From Streptomyces sp. NBC_00704 (lineage in GTDB: Bacteria > Actinomycetota > Actinomycetes > Streptomycetales > Streptomycetaceae), in the NCBI RefSeq assembly GCF_036226605.1, contig NZ_CP109000.1, forward strand, positions 4,274,501 through 4,338,500: DNA of 64,000 bases, read 5' to 3'. The translations under genes were made by a program, and so were the position numbers. This document shows positions 42,083 through 50,356 of the stretch, piece by piece. How positions within the stretch are numbered: position 1 is the stretch's first letter; each line of letters begins with the position of its first letter. A model generated the notes under the pieces. That model did no database searches. It had not been told where the DNA came from and saw nothing but the letters and a program-made list of their open reading frames with translations.

Positions 42083-43180
42083 TTACTCAGTCGCGGCTGG
42101 GATGCTCCAAAGCGGTGCACAGTAGCGCTCCGGCCGACTCCTGATGAGCATCTGGCGCAAGGCGTCTCGCTGAGTGCCGTTGAGGTTCAGTACCTCAGTG
42201 AGGTGGCGGAACGTCGTGTGGGTGACTCCGCGGTTCCGGGCGTCGCCCTCGAACGCATCGAGCTCGGAGAGCACGGTGTCCGGATCGAGTTTCACCGCTG
42301 GCTGGTCCTTGAGCCAGGCGGCCTTATTGCGTTCGTAGTCGATTTCCGAGTAGCCGCAGACTTCTCGGCTGTGCGCCTCGGCCTCGTCCAAGCTGGCGGT
42401 CGTCAGGATGGCGCGAGCCAGCTCGTTGCGGCTGAGAGCGTCGTCCATGTCGACTTCGTGCACTGTCGGGCTGTCATCTGTGAGTGGGATGAGGAGCCCG
42501 GCGTCGCGTACCTCGCACATGCCCCTCGTCCCTCGTGCTGCCGCAGCGAGCATTCCCGTGGCCTCGGACGGATGCCACTCCAGAACGCCGCTCACCGGCT
42601 CCGCGTCCTTTGGGGCGAACGTGTGGACCAGGGGGCCGAGCACACTGCGTACGTCGTCGGCTGGGAGTTCGCCGTCCAGGCCGGGGCCGGCCACCAGAAG
42701 CCGCACGGGAGCGTTCACCTGGCAGCACGCGGCCAGGGTCAGAGCGTCCCCCAAAGGGCTCTTGAGGGTCGGTTCGTCGCCTCGCGCGAGGATGTCTCCC
42801 CCCACGTCCAGGAGGTCGATTGAGGTCGGCTCCAAGAGGGCTACCAGCTGTTCGAGTTGGCGTGCGACGCCTTCGGCACCATGGTGCGGGTCGATCAGGG
42901 CGAAAGTGTGGGGAAGCTCCGCGGCGAGCCGGGGGAGGGTGGATCCCGCCGGGGCGATCGGGCGGGCCGCGGCCGGTACTGACCGCACGGACTTGGTGAG
43001 CGGCTGTAGGCCGGTGAAGTCGGACGGTGCTCGGGGGCCCGGCACCGGGTCGACCAACAGGCGGTCCCACGCGTACGTGAGGATCACCGCTTGGTCGCCG
43101 TCGCCGTACAAGGCGGCGTCAAGCATTGCGGCGGCGACTGCGTCGCCCCCTCCTCCTGCTGCGACGATCAACCGCGTCAT
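42083..43180 (-). CDS. DUF1152-family protein
   Basis: 365 residues, cytoplasmic. The start MTRLIVAAGGGGDAVAAAML is the glycine-rich nucleotide-loop-like signature of DUF1152 proteins; SIDLLDVGGDILARGDEPTL and RLLVAGPGLDGELP follow. Ligand and activity are unknown. ATG 43180. It is transcribed away from the GntR gene at 43262, and the palindrome AGTGGCCATAGCCACT lies in the 81-bp gap, so the regulator very likely controls it. Confidence 0.85.
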   Translation of the reverse strand: MTRLIVAAGGGGDAVAAAMLDAALYGDGDQAVILTYAWDRLLVDPVPGPRAPSDFTGLQPLTKSVRSVPAAARPIAPAGSTLPRLAAELPHTFALIDPHHGAEGVARQLEQLVALLEPTSIDLLDVGGDILARGDEPTLKSPLGDALTLAACCQVNAPVRLLVAGPGLDGELPADDVRSVLGPLVHTFAPKDAEPVSGVLEWHPSEATGMLAAAARGTRGMCEVRDAGLLIPLTDDSPTVHEVDMDDALSRNELARAILTTASLDEAEAHSREVCGYSEIDYERNKAAWLKDQPAVKLDPDTVLSELDAFEGDARNRGVTHTTFRHLTEVLNLNGTQRDALRQMLIRSRPERYCAPLWSIPAATE

Positions 43181-43220
43181 GTGCTCAACATTACGGGTTC
43201 GGGGTCTGGCCACCGACCCT

Positions 43221-43245
43221 ATAGTGGCGAGTGGCCATAGCCACT
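43221..43245. promoter_or_regulatory. GntR operator in the divergent gap
   Basis: The perfect palindrome AGTGGCCATAGCCACT (43230-43245) with an extra half site ATAGTGGC at 43221. The same 16-bp form recurs twice after the regulator gene at 44041-44056 and 44065-44080, marking them as one operator family. Confidence 0.8.
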
Positions 43246-43261
43246 TGGATGAGGAGGGGAC

Positions 43262-44002
43262 ATGCCTCAGATCGAAGAGGCGCAGCCGAAGTATCTCCAG
43301 ATCGCTCACTACATCCGCGATCAGATCCTTCGGGGCGACCTGAGGCCGGGGGACGAGGTCCCCTCGGAACGGCAGCTTGCGGCCAATTGGAAGGTGTCCA
43401 GGCCGACGGCTGCGCGGTCGCTGGAAGCACTGAGCCACCAGGGGCTCGTCGAGAAGCGGCAGGGGTCGGGCACGTACGTGCGGAGCCTCGAAGTGAACCG
43501 ACGTGCGCGGGAGTTGTACGGGCGGGCGCGGCAGACCGGGAAGATCTACACGCCTGGTGAGTACGCGGTCATCACGTCGGCCGGGTGGCTGGATGCTCCT
43601 GACTACGTCGCTGAGGCGCTGGGGCTGGTGAAGGATCGTCGGGCGGTGCACCGCCGGCGGGTGACCAACAACCAGGACGGCCCTATCACGCTCTCCACAT
43701 CGTGGTTCGCGCCCGATGTCGGGCAGCGGGCGCCCAAGCTCTTGGACCCGGAGCGGATCCAAGAGGGCACGCTGATGTACGTCGAGAAAGCGACCGGACG
43801 GCAGGGGAGTTACGCCGAGGACCGCATGTGTGCTCGGCAGGCGACCGGCGAGGAGTCGGCGGACCTGCAACTCGAGCCCGGTTCACCGGTCCTGGTCGTG
43901 CACCACGTCGTCTTCGACTTGCAGGACCGGCCGTTGGAGTTCGCCGAAGCCACCTACCCGCCGCAGCGCTGGGCGTTCGAGCAGGGCTACCCCCTCACCT
44001 GA
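43262..44002 (+). CDS. GntR-family (HutC/UTRA) regulator
   Basis: 246 residues. Winged helix (about 8-75: YLQIAHYIRDQILRGDLRPG, VPSERQLAANWKVSRPTAAR, RQGSGTYVR) and a UTRA effector domain (about 95-240) with GPITLSTSWFAPDV and VVFDLQDRPLEFAEATYP. A small ligand normally releases it from DNA. Palindromes AGTGGC-N4-GCCACT on both sides of the gene suggest autoregulation, and control of the divergent DUF1152 gene and the zinc-finger/ATPase genes downstream. A GGAGGGG site precedes ATG 43262. Confidence 0.92.
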   Translation: MPQIEEAQPKYLQIAHYIRDQILRGDLRPGDEVPSERQLAANWKVSRPTAARSLEALSHQGLVEKRQGSGTYVRSLEVNRRARELYGRARQTGKIYTPGEYAVITSAGWLDAPDYVAEALGLVKDRRAVHRRRVTNNQDGPITLSTSWFAPDVGQRAPKLLDPERIQEGTLMYVEKATGRQGSYAEDRMCARQATGEESADLQLEPGSPVLVVHHVVFDLQDRPLEFAEATYPPQRWAFEQGYPLT

Positions 44003-44040
44003 TGAATCGCGCCATTTCGGCGAACGGCTTGCACCACCCA

Positions 44041-44080
44041 AGTGGCTAATGCCACTATCCATTCAGTGGCTAAGGCCACT
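44041..44080. promoter_or_regulatory. Two more GntR operators
   Basis: AGTGGCTAATGCCACT (44041-44056) and AGTGGCTAAGGCCACT (44065-44080), centres 24 bp apart, just upstream of the small zinc-finger gene at 44100. They match the 43230 palindrome in both half sites. Confidence 0.8.
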
Positions 44081-44099
44081 TGGAGAAGGGGGCGCGGTT

Positions 44100-44273
44100 G
44101 TGACGAGTCAGGGGTCGGTGCAGGGCGGGCACTTAGCTTGCCAGTCATGCCGGGGTCGTGGTTGGAAGCGGGTCAGCTCGCGCTCCGCCCTGGCGCTCTC
44201 CGCCGTCAACGACCGTGCCCGTGCCGCATCGAAACGGCGCTGCCTCGACTGCGACGGTAGCGGCAAGGAGTGA
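44100..44273 (+). CDS. Small DnaJ-type zinc-finger protein
   Basis: 57 residues. Two CxxCxGxG motifs, CQSCRGRGW and CLDCDGSGK, separated by a basic helix: a single DnaJ-like zinc ribbon with no J domain. GTG 44100 follows GGAGAAGGGGG. Such tiny proteins are common in AICEs beside GntR genes. It lies right behind two operators and 6 bp before the ATPase gene. Confidence 0.7.
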   Translation: MTSQGSVQGGHLACQSCRGRGWKRVSSRSALALSAVNDRARAASKRRCLDCDGSGKE

Positions 44274-44279
44274 GCACGG

Positions 44280-44717
44280 ATGGCCTACATGATCGACCGC
44301 TATCCCTCTGAGGACTCACCGCGACTCGGGGCGATGACCTTGTACCCCGTAGCGGAGTCCGCGGCCCTGTCCCGGCGCTGGTTCCGCAAGTTCATCGCCC
44401 CGTACAACCCGGCCTGCTCGGTCGACGACTGCGTGCTGATGATCTCGGAACTGGTCACCAACGCCATCCGCTACGGCGAGTCGGACGAGGTCTGGCGAGT
44501 GCGAGTGGAGTGGTTCCGGGAAGGTGCCTCGCTCAAGGTCGATGTGCACAACGCCGGCTTCCCGGCGAGGGTCCGGCTACGGCGACCGGACGCGGCCGAC
44601 GCGCACGGACGCGGTCTGCTCCTCGTCGATTCCATCGCCGACTCCTGGCACTGCGGGCCCAGTCGATTCGGCGGAACGGTCGTCTCCTTCGTGATGGCCG
44701 ATGCCTGGCCTTCCTGA
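44280..44717 (+). CDS. ATP-binding (HATPase_c_2, RsbW-like) protein
   Basis: 145 residues. The GHKL signs are VDDCVLMISELVTNAIRYG (N box), VDVHNAGFPARV and AHGRGLLLVDSIADSWHC (G boxes). These small ATPases act as anti-sigma or anti-anti-sigma kinases in Streptomyces. No sigma factor or antagonist lies nearby, so the partner is unknown. Follows the zinc-finger gene by 6 bp, same operon. Confidence 0.85.
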   Translation: MAYMIDRYPSEDSPRLGAMTLYPVAESAALSRRWFRKFIAPYNPACSVDDCVLMISELVTNAIRYGESDEVWRVRVEWFREGASLKVDVHNAGFPARVRLRRPDAADAHGRGLLLVDSIADSWHCGPSRFGGTVVSFVMADAWPS

Positions 44718-44765
44718 GGCGGGAGCGGGCACCCGGTACTGTGCCATCGGATTTCTCGCTAGTCT

Positions 44766-44784
44766 GGTTGACCAGTTGACTTGG
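44766..44784. promoter_or_regulatory. Operator of the second GntR regulator
   Basis: GGTTGACCAGTTGACTTGG, with direct TTGAC half repeats, just upstream of the GntR gene at 44807. It is a variant of TTGACAAGTCAACTTGG at 45571-45587 downstream of the same gene. Confidence 0.65.
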
Positions 44785-44806
44785 CCAATCCCGACGGGCG
44801 GCGTTC

Positions 44807-45535
44807 ATGGCGTATGAAGTGGAGGCACCCAAGTACGTACGCCTCGCCCAGACGATCCAGGGCCGCATCGAGGACGGCACGTACCCTCCGGGCTCGAAGG
44901 TGCCCAGTGAGAATCAGCTGGTGCAGGCCTTCGGCATGTCCCGGCCGACCGTCGTGCGCGCCCTTGAGTTGCTGAAGCGGGACGGCTGGCTGGAGTCCCG
45001 GCAGGGATACGGGACGATCGTGCGCGGTCGGCCGGCCGTCGTCGAGCAGAAGGACCGCCGCGGGCGCGAAGCGCTGGAGCGCGACGAGTCGCAGAGTCCT
45101 GGACGTCTGGTTGTAGTCGACCAAGTGCCGATTCCGGCGCGTGTCGCCTCTCTGCTCGGGTTGCCGCATCGCGCCAAAATCCTGATGCGCCGGTTCCTGG
45201 TCGAAGAGGACGGGGAGGCGGTCGAACTCGTCTCCTCGTACTTCCCCGCCGGCCTCGTCGAAGGCACCGAGCTGGAGAGCTCCGAACCGCTCGCTGTCGG
45301 CGTTCGGGAACATCTTGAGGGCCGAAAGAAGGTCCGATTCGATCACGTGACGGAACGGGTCTCGGCTCGGATGCCTGACGCGGGTGAAGCCGAGCTCCTC
45401 GGCTTGCCTGGTGGCGTGCCCGTTCTCAGTGTCCTGGTCGTCGCGCGCGATGCTGCCGGCCAGGCGCTTCAGGTGTCCGACGTGGTGCTTCCCGCCGACA
45501 GCCAGGAGCTCGAAGACACGTATCGCTTGAACTGA
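44807..45535 (+). CDS. GntR-family regulator of transfer (KorSA-like)
   Basis: 242 residues. N-terminal winged helix (YVRLAQTIQGRIEDGTYPPG, VPSENQLVQAFGMSRPTVVR, RQGYGTIVRG) and a UTRA domain (RAKILMRRFLVEEDGEAVEL, VPVLSVLVVARDAAGQALQ). In pSAM2 the KorSA repressor in this position blocks replication and transfer genes. TTGAC-type operators lie on both sides of the gene, so it probably represses itself and the downstream transfer operon starting at 45661. Confidence 0.9.
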   Translation: MAYEVEAPKYVRLAQTIQGRIEDGTYPPGSKVPSENQLVQAFGMSRPTVVRALELLKRDGWLESRQGYGTIVRGRPAVVEQKDRRGREALERDESQSPGRLVVVDQVPIPARVASLLGLPHRAKILMRRFLVEEDGEAVELVSSYFPAGLVEGTELESSEPLAVGVREHLEGRKKVRFDHVTERVSARMPDAGEAELLGLPGGVPVLSVLVVARDAAGQALQVSDVVLPADSQELEDTYRLN

Positions 45536-45570
45536 GCCTGTTTTCTGCACCAGTTGTTCGCTGATCCCAC

Positions 45571-45625
45571 TTGACAAGTCAACTTGGCAACTCTAACTTC
45601 GAACTTGCTAAGTCAACCTGTCAGG
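45571..45625. promoter_or_regulatory. Operators before the transfer operon
   Basis: TTGACAAGTCAACTTGG (45571-45587) contains the palindrome TTGACAAGTCAA, and CTAAGTCAACCTGTCAGG (45608-45625) reads as a variant on the other strand. They lie between the GntR gene and GTG 45661, where a KorSA-type repressor would be expected to act. Confidence 0.65.
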
Positions 45626-45660
45626 TGATGGGTTGATCCATCTCAGAAGGAGAACTCTCT

Positions 45661-46017
45661 GTGCGTGTGATCCGCGTTGACGCCTCTACCGCCACGATCC
45701 TGCTCACCGAAGCGCCGGCGCCGAAGGTGCGCGACCGGCAGACCGGTGAGATCGCCAAGGACGCCGTGAGCGGTGAGGCGCTGATGACCGTCGGCGTCGT
45801 CTTCATCGACGAGGGGGACTCGTCGCTCATACAGGTCACCGTTCCCGAAAGCGGTGTGACGGAGGGCCTGACGGTCGGCGCTCCCGTGTCCCTGCCGGGG
45901 CTCATCGCCCGGCCGTGGGAGAGCGTGTTCAACGGCCAGCAGCGGCACGGCATCGCCTTCCGCGCCACCGCGATCGCGCCGGGTGCCTTCCCGGTGCCGG
46001 TCGCTCAGGCGGGCTGA
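45661..46017 (+). CDS. SCO3933-like AICE protein
   Basis: 118 residues, beta-rich, without membrane segments. MRVIRVDASTATILLTEAPA, then RDRQTGEIAKDA and VFNGQQRHGIAFRATAI match the conserved protein placed before the FtsK-type gene in Streptomyces elements. Role unknown, possibly regulatory. GTG 45661 has AGAAGGAGA 8 nt upstream. First gene of the transfer operon. Confidence 0.82.
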   Translation: MRVIRVDASTATILLTEAPAPKVRDRQTGEIAKDAVSGEALMTVGVVFIDEGDSSLIQVTVPESGVTEGLTVGAPVSLPGLIARPWESVFNGQQRHGIAFRATAIAPGAFPVPVAQAG

Positions 46018-46022
46018 TCGTC

Positions 46023-47408
46023 GTGACGGACCTGATCACGTTGGCCGAGTTGGGCGCACCGCTCGCTGCGATAGGGGGCGCGGCCTACGTCCGGCACACC
46101 AACCCGGCGGCGTACTGGTCCACGGTCGGGCTGCCGGTCTCGGTGGCCCGGCTGCTGGCCTCGTACTCCTCGACCATGGACGCTTGCGGTCTGACCGTCG
46201 AGCCGTCCCGGTTGCGGGTGCTGGCCATCAAAGCGACCAGTCGACGGGAGATCCGGCCGGTCCCGCCTCGGCAGGGCATCATCCGGCCTACGACGACCGG
46301 CCTGCGCGTGCGGCTCCGCCTCGCGCCCGGCCAGGAACCGGCCGACGTCGCCGCCTCGGCGGAACGGCTCCGCCACGCCTGGGGCGTGCACGGCGTGTAC
46401 GTCAGGGAGGTCAAGCCCGGTGTCGTCGAACTGCGCCTCATCGGCTTCGACGTCCTGCGCAAGGTGCGGATGCCGCGACGGACCGACAGTGGATTCCTCA
46501 GGGTGCCAGTTGCTCTGAGGGAGGACGCGACCGCGTTCTTACGGGACTACCGCGCCGTCCCGCATGGACTCGTCCTCGGCGCAACGCTGTCGGGCAAGTC
46601 CATGTACCTGCGGAACCTGATCACCGGGCTCGCCCGACAGCCCGTCGCCCTGGTCGGCATCGACTGCAAGCGGGGCGTCGAGCTGGCCCCGTTCGCCTCC
46701 CGCTTCACCGCGCTGGCCACCGAACCGGATGAGGCGGCCGCGCTGCTGCCCGTCCTGGTCAAGGAAATGGAGGACCGATACGACGTCATCAAGGCCCGAC
46801 AGGGCATCGCTCCTGGCACCCGCGACGAGGAGATCACCTCGGACATCTGGGGCCTGCCCGAGAGCGAACGGCCCACGCCCATCGTGCTGTTCGTCGACGA
46901 GGTGGCCGAACTCTTCCTCGTCGCATCCCGCAAGGACGAGGAACGCCGGGATGAGATGGTCACCCATCTCATCCGCCTCGCTCAACTCGGCCGCGCGGCC
47001 GGCATCTACCTGGAAGTCTGCGGGCAGCGCTTCGGCGCCGAGCTGGGCAAGGGCGCGACCATGCTGCGGGCCCAGCTCACCGGCCGGGTCTGTCACCGGG
47101 TCAACGACGAAGCGTCGGCCAAGATGGCTTTGGGGGACATCGCCCCTGAAGCGGTCGACGCCTCCTGCGCCATCGCCGCCGAGCTGCCGGGCCTGGCCGT
47201 GGCCGGTGACACCTCAGGCGGCTGGTCCCGCATCCGCACCCCCTACTTGTCCCTTGCCGCTGCTGCGGCCACCTGCCGCGAAACGGCCCACCTCGCCTCG
47301 GACATTCCGGCGCTCGCGCCTTTCCGGCCGCACGTCCCGCCTGTCGCCCTCGACCGCCCCGAACCGGTTCCCGCCGCGCGCCTCGCGTCCGACACACCGG
47401 GGGACTGA
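46023..47408 (+). CDS. FtsK/SpoIIIE-type conjugative DNA translocase (TraB/TraSA-like)
   Basis: 461 residues. Two hydrophobic stretches near the start, then an FtsK-like ATPase with Walker A GATLSGKS (186-193), GIDCKRGVEL and Walker B PIVLFVDEVAEL (286-297). In actinomycete elements one such hexameric pump moves double-stranded plasmid DNA into the neighbour cell. Short compared with TraB of pSVH1-type plasmids but close to TraSA-like AICE forms. GTG 46023 lies 5 bp after the previous stop. Confidence 0.92.
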   Translation: MTDLITLAELGAPLAAIGGAAYVRHTNPAAYWSTVGLPVSVARLLASYSSTMDACGLTVEPSRLRVLAIKATSRREIRPVPPRQGIIRPTTTGLRVRLRLAPGQEPADVAASAERLRHAWGVHGVYVREVKPGVVELRLIGFDVLRKVRMPRRTDSGFLRVPVALREDATAFLRDYRAVPHGLVLGATLSGKSMYLRNLITGLARQPVALVGIDCKRGVELAPFASRFTALATEPDEAAALLPVLVKEMEDRYDVIKARQGIAPGTRDEEITSDIWGLPESERPTPIVLFVDEVAELFLVASRKDEERRDEMVTHLIRLAQLGRAAGIYLEVCGQRFGAELGKGATMLRAQLTGRVCHRVNDEASAKMALGDIAPEAVDASCAIAAELPGLAVAGDTSGGWSRIRTPYLSLAAAAATCRETAHLASDIPALAPFRPHVPPVALDRPEPVPAARLASDTPGD

Positions 47409-47411
47409 TCG

Positions 47412-48041
47412 ATGCGCACCCCCGGCATCCGCATCGACCCCATCCTGATCCAAGCGGCCATCGCTGCCGCGCTCTCCTTCGCCCACCTGCACGACCTCGC
47501 TGCGGCGGCCGGGCAGGACGGTTGGAAAGCCTGGGCCTACCCGATCAGCGTCGACCTGCTCCTCGTTGCGGCCTGGCGGCGGCTGCGCTCCGGTACGGCG
47601 AAAGCCGCCGGCTGGTGCTGGTTCGTCGTCGCTCTGGCCGCGTCGCTGGGCGCGAACGTCGCTACCGCCGGCCTGCTCGACCTCGGCGACGTCCCGGCCT
47701 GGCTGCGCATCCTCGTCGCCGGCTGGCCCGCGGTCGCCTTCCTCGGTGGAACCCTCCTCGCGCATGGCACCCCGGAACGCGACGAGACGCCGGTATCGGA
47801 GCAGGACGAGACACCCGCGCCGCGCGTCACGCCAACTGCCCCCGAACTTCCCGCCGCTGACCCACAACCGGCCACACCGCCCGCCGCTGCTCCCGTCCCG
47901 CCCGCCCTCGTCGCCCTCGCCCGCAAGGTCGCCGACGACCACCGGACCCGGACCGGAACGGACATCGACACCCCAACCCTTCGCACCCGCCTCGGCGTCC
48001 CGCTCCCGCTCGCCGAAGCCATCGCCGCACAACTCACCTGA
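47412..48041 (+). CDS. DUF2637 membrane spread protein (SpdA/SpdB-like)
   Basis: 209 residues. About four membrane helices in the first 125 residues (ILIQAAIAAALSFAHLHDLA, YPISVDLLLVAAW, WFVVALAASLGANVATAGLL, ILVAGWPAVAFLGGTLLAHG) fit DUF2637. A Pro/Ala linker and a C-terminal helix-turn-helix-like part (PPALVALARKVADDH) follow. Such spread proteins help plasmid spread within the mycelium. ATG 47412, four bp after traB-like. Confidence 0.85.
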   Translation: MRTPGIRIDPILIQAAIAAALSFAHLHDLAAAAGQDGWKAWAYPISVDLLLVAAWRRLRSGTAKAAGWCWFVVALAASLGANVATAGLLDLGDVPAWLRILVAGWPAVAFLGGTLLAHGTPERDETPVSEQDETPAPRVTPTAPELPAADPQPATPPAAAPVPPALVALARKVADDHRTRTGTDIDTPTLRTRLGVPLPLAEAIAAQLT

Positions 48042-48060
48042 CTCCGGAGGACTTTCCACC

Positions 48061-48261
48061 TTGCGCCCGTCCACGCTTCGCGCGCTCAACCGCGCCGCTG
48101 AGCTGACCCGTCAGAACCGCCTCACCGAAGCAATGCTCATCGCCGAACCCGTGATCCTCACCGCCGACGAGTACGAGGGCGCGGAGATCCGGCGCTGGCT
48201 GCTCGAACACGTCGCCGACTTCACCGGCGAGAACCACGACGAACCGAAGGAGCTGCCCTGA
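48061..48261 (+). CDS. Small AICE protein, unknown
   Basis: 66 residues, helical and acidic at the end (LRPSTLRALNRAAELTRQNR, then LTEAMLIAEPVILTADEYEG). TTG 48061 with CCGGAGG 8 nt upstream. Its last base is the first base of the next start, so translation is coupled. Confidence 0.65.
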   Translation: MRPSTLRALNRAAELTRQNRLTEAMLIAEPVILTADEYEGAEIRRWLLEHVADFTGENHDEPKELP

Positions 48262-48452
48262 TGCCCGCCAACCGCCGCTTCCGCCGAGTCGTCCGCATCG
48301 GCCCCGTTCAGGTCGGCACCGCCTACGACGGCCGCGGCCGCGAGAAGCACACCGCCGTCTGCACCGCCCCGCGCTGCGGCTTCTCCAACGACTACGACAC
48401 CCGCGCCGCCGCCGAGCTCGCCGCCCGCACTCACCGCTGCCGCGTCCGCTGA
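48261..48452 (+). CDS. Mobile element transfer protein (small, Cys pair)
   Basis: 63 residues, basic. RRFRRVVRIGPVQVGTAYDG then CTAPRCGFSNDYDTRAAAEL and HRCRVR; the Cys/His set suggests a zinc-binding fold. Matches the tiny transfer proteins in pSAM2-type spread operons. ATG 48261 overlaps the previous gene by one base. Confidence 0.75.
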   Translation: MPANRRFRRVVRIGPVQVGTAYDGRGREKHTAVCTAPRCGFSNDYDTRAAAELAARTHRCRVR

Positions 48453-48461
48453 GGAGACCCC

Positions 48462-48656
48462 GTGACCGTCTCGCTCCCGCTCGTCTTCGTCCTGGGCGTC
48501 ATCGCCTGGGCCGCGATCAAGTTCCTCGGCGTGCGCATGTGGGTCGCCGTCGTGATCGCCCTGTTCGGCTTCTGGCTCTCCCACACCTTCCTCGCCCCCG
48601 CCATCGAGTCCGGCACCCGTTCCGGGGTCGGCGTCGTCAACGGCGACAACCGCTGA
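48462..48656 (+). CDS. Small membrane spread protein
   Basis: 64 residues, two membrane helices (LPLVFVLGVIAWAAIKFLGV, WVAVVIALFGFWLSHTFLAP) with a short polar tail. GTG 48462 follows GAGGAG. A typical Spd-type gene position between the transfer protein and the SpdD-like gene. Confidence 0.72.
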   Translation: MTVSLPLVFVLGVIAWAAIKFLGVRMWVAVVIALFGFWLSHTFLAPAIESGTRSGVGVVNGDNR

Positions 48657-48669
48657 AAGGAGCTCCGCC

Positions 48670-48921
48670 ATGTTCCGCCCCAAGCTGCCCGACGTCCCCA
48701 CTCCGCCGCCGACCCTCATCCCGCAGCAACACCACCAGCACAACCCGGCTCCGACCGCCGCCGGCCGCTCGCTCAGCCCCTACGCGGGCCCGGTCGCCGC
48801 CGTCCTCGTCGGCGGAGTCGTCCTCACCGCGCTCCTGGCGGCCGTCGCCATCACGGCCATCTCCGTGGCCATCGCCGCCGTGGTCCTGCGCTCGCTCCTC
48901 AACAACGCCAACAGGCGCTGA
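48670..48921 (+). CDS. SpdD-like spread protein
   Basis: 83 residues. A Pro-rich, His/Gln leader (LPDVPTPPPTLIPQQHHQHN) is followed by a hydrophobic region of one long or two short helices (VAAVLVGGVVLTALLAAVAI, AIAAVVLRSLLNN). ATG 48670 follows AAAGGAG. Last gene before the replication initiator. Confidence 0.75.
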   Translation: MFRPKLPDVPTPPPTLIPQQHHQHNPAPTAAGRSLSPYAGPVAAVLVGGVVLTALLAAVAITAISVAIAAVVLRSLLNNANRR

Positions 48922-49051
48922 CCGGCCGCCGGGGCGGCAAACGCCGCCAAGCATCCCGCCGCCCCGGGGCCGTCCCTCCCAACCGCAGAAACAGCCGAAA
49001 GGAACCACCATCATCACCCGGCAGACTCCGCCCCCGCTGGCGGAACTCTCC

Positions 49052-50356
49052 ATGCTGGCCTCCCTCGGCACCATGCCCGAGCTGGCCCGCCAACTCTCCG
49101 GCCTCGGCGGCTGCACCCATCCCGTCCGCCTCGACGGCCACCGCACCGAATACGCCGTCGACACGGCAACCGGCGAAATCGGCCGCGCCCTGCACCACCT
49201 CGACTCGACCGCCCTCCCCGCCGGCCAACTCCTCATCCGCTGCAACAACCGCCGCGCGACCCGCTGCCCGGCCTGCGCCGAGACCTACCGCCGCGACACC
49301 TACCACCTGATCACCGCCGGACTACGCGGAGGCAAAGGCACCTCGGACCAGGTCGCCACTCACCCACGCGTCTTCGCCACCTTCACCGCCCCCGGCTTCG
49401 GCCCCGTCCACAACCGCCGCACCGACGGACGCCCCTGCCGCTGCGGCGCCCGCCATAACGAGAACGACAGCACGCTGGGCACACCCCTCGACCCGGACCG
49501 CTACGACTACGAAGCGGCCGTGCTCTGGAACGCCCATGCCGGGCACCTCTGGCGGCGCTTCTCCATCTACCTCCGCCGGGAGATCGCCAAGCGCGCCGGA
49601 CTCACCCAACGCACCTTCCGCGACCACGCACGGGTCTCCTTCGCGAAGGTCGCCGAGTACCAGAAGCGCGGGGCCGTGCACTTCCACGCGGTCATCCGTA
49701 TCGACGGCCCGGAAGGCGGCGACACGACACCGCCCACCTGGGCGACGGCAGAGCTCCTGACCGACGCCGTCCAGGCCGCGGCCACCGCCGCCCGCGTCGA
49801 CGGCCCGACCATCGACGGACGCGCGCACACCTTCACCTTCGGCCGCCAATTAGACGTCCGCACGATTCGATCCGCCGACTTCGACGACGGCCAGGACCTC
49901 ACCGAGCGAGCCGTCGCCTCGTACATCGCGAAGTACGCGACCAAGGGTGCCGAGACGGCGACCGGCACGCTCGACCGCCCGCTCAAGTTCCTCGCCGAGC
50001 TCGCTCAGGCACGCATCTCCGACCATGCCCGGCGCATGATCCGAGTCGCCTGGACCCTCGGCGCACGCCCCGAGCTCGCCGAGCTCCGCCTACGCGCCTG
50101 GGCGCACATGCTCGGCTTCCGCGGCCACTTCTCCACCAGGTCCCGCCGCTACTCCACCACCCTCGGCGCGCTCCGCACCGCCCGCGCCGACTGGCGACGC
50201 GCACAGGTCGCCGCGGTGGTCGAGACAGAACCGACGGAAACGACCCTCGTCCTCTCGCACTGGGTTTTCGCCGGAACCGGCCTCTCCCGCGCCGAAGCCT
50301 GGCTGTCCGCATCCCTCGAGCCCGCTCCCGGAACAGAAGGAGAACCCACCGAATGA
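49052..50356 (+). CDS. repSA: RepSA-like replication initiator
   Basis: 434 residues. Cys-rich RCNNRRATRCPACAETYRRD (about 67-86), a second Cys pair (GRPCRCGARH), HUH-like AVHFHAVIRI (about 209-218) and the Tyr-containing SYIAKYATK motif expected for a RepSA rolling-circle initiator. In pSAM2 this protein replicates the excised element. ATG 49052 is the first standard start; the reading frame is open earlier, and AAAGGA at 49000 stands 7 nt before ATC-ATC codons, so a longer product is conceivable. The stop overlaps the xis start (ATGA). Confidence 0.9.
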   Translation: MLASLGTMPELARQLSGLGGCTHPVRLDGHRTEYAVDTATGEIGRALHHLDSTALPAGQLLIRCNNRRATRCPACAETYRRDTYHLITAGLRGGKGTSDQVATHPRVFATFTAPGFGPVHNRRTDGRPCRCGARHNENDSTLGTPLDPDRYDYEAAVLWNAHAGHLWRRFSIYLRREIAKRAGLTQRTFRDHARVSFAKVAEYQKRGAVHFHAVIRIDGPEGGDTTPPTWATAELLTDAVQAAATAARVDGPTIDGRAHTFTFGRQLDVRTIRSADFDDGQDLTERAVASYIAKYATKGAETATGTLDRPLKFLAELAQARISDHARRMIRVAWTLGARPELAELRLRAWAHMLGFRGHFSTRSRRYSTTLGALRTARADWRRAQVAAVVETEPTETTLVLSHWVFAGTGLSRAEAWLSASLEPAPGTEGEPTE

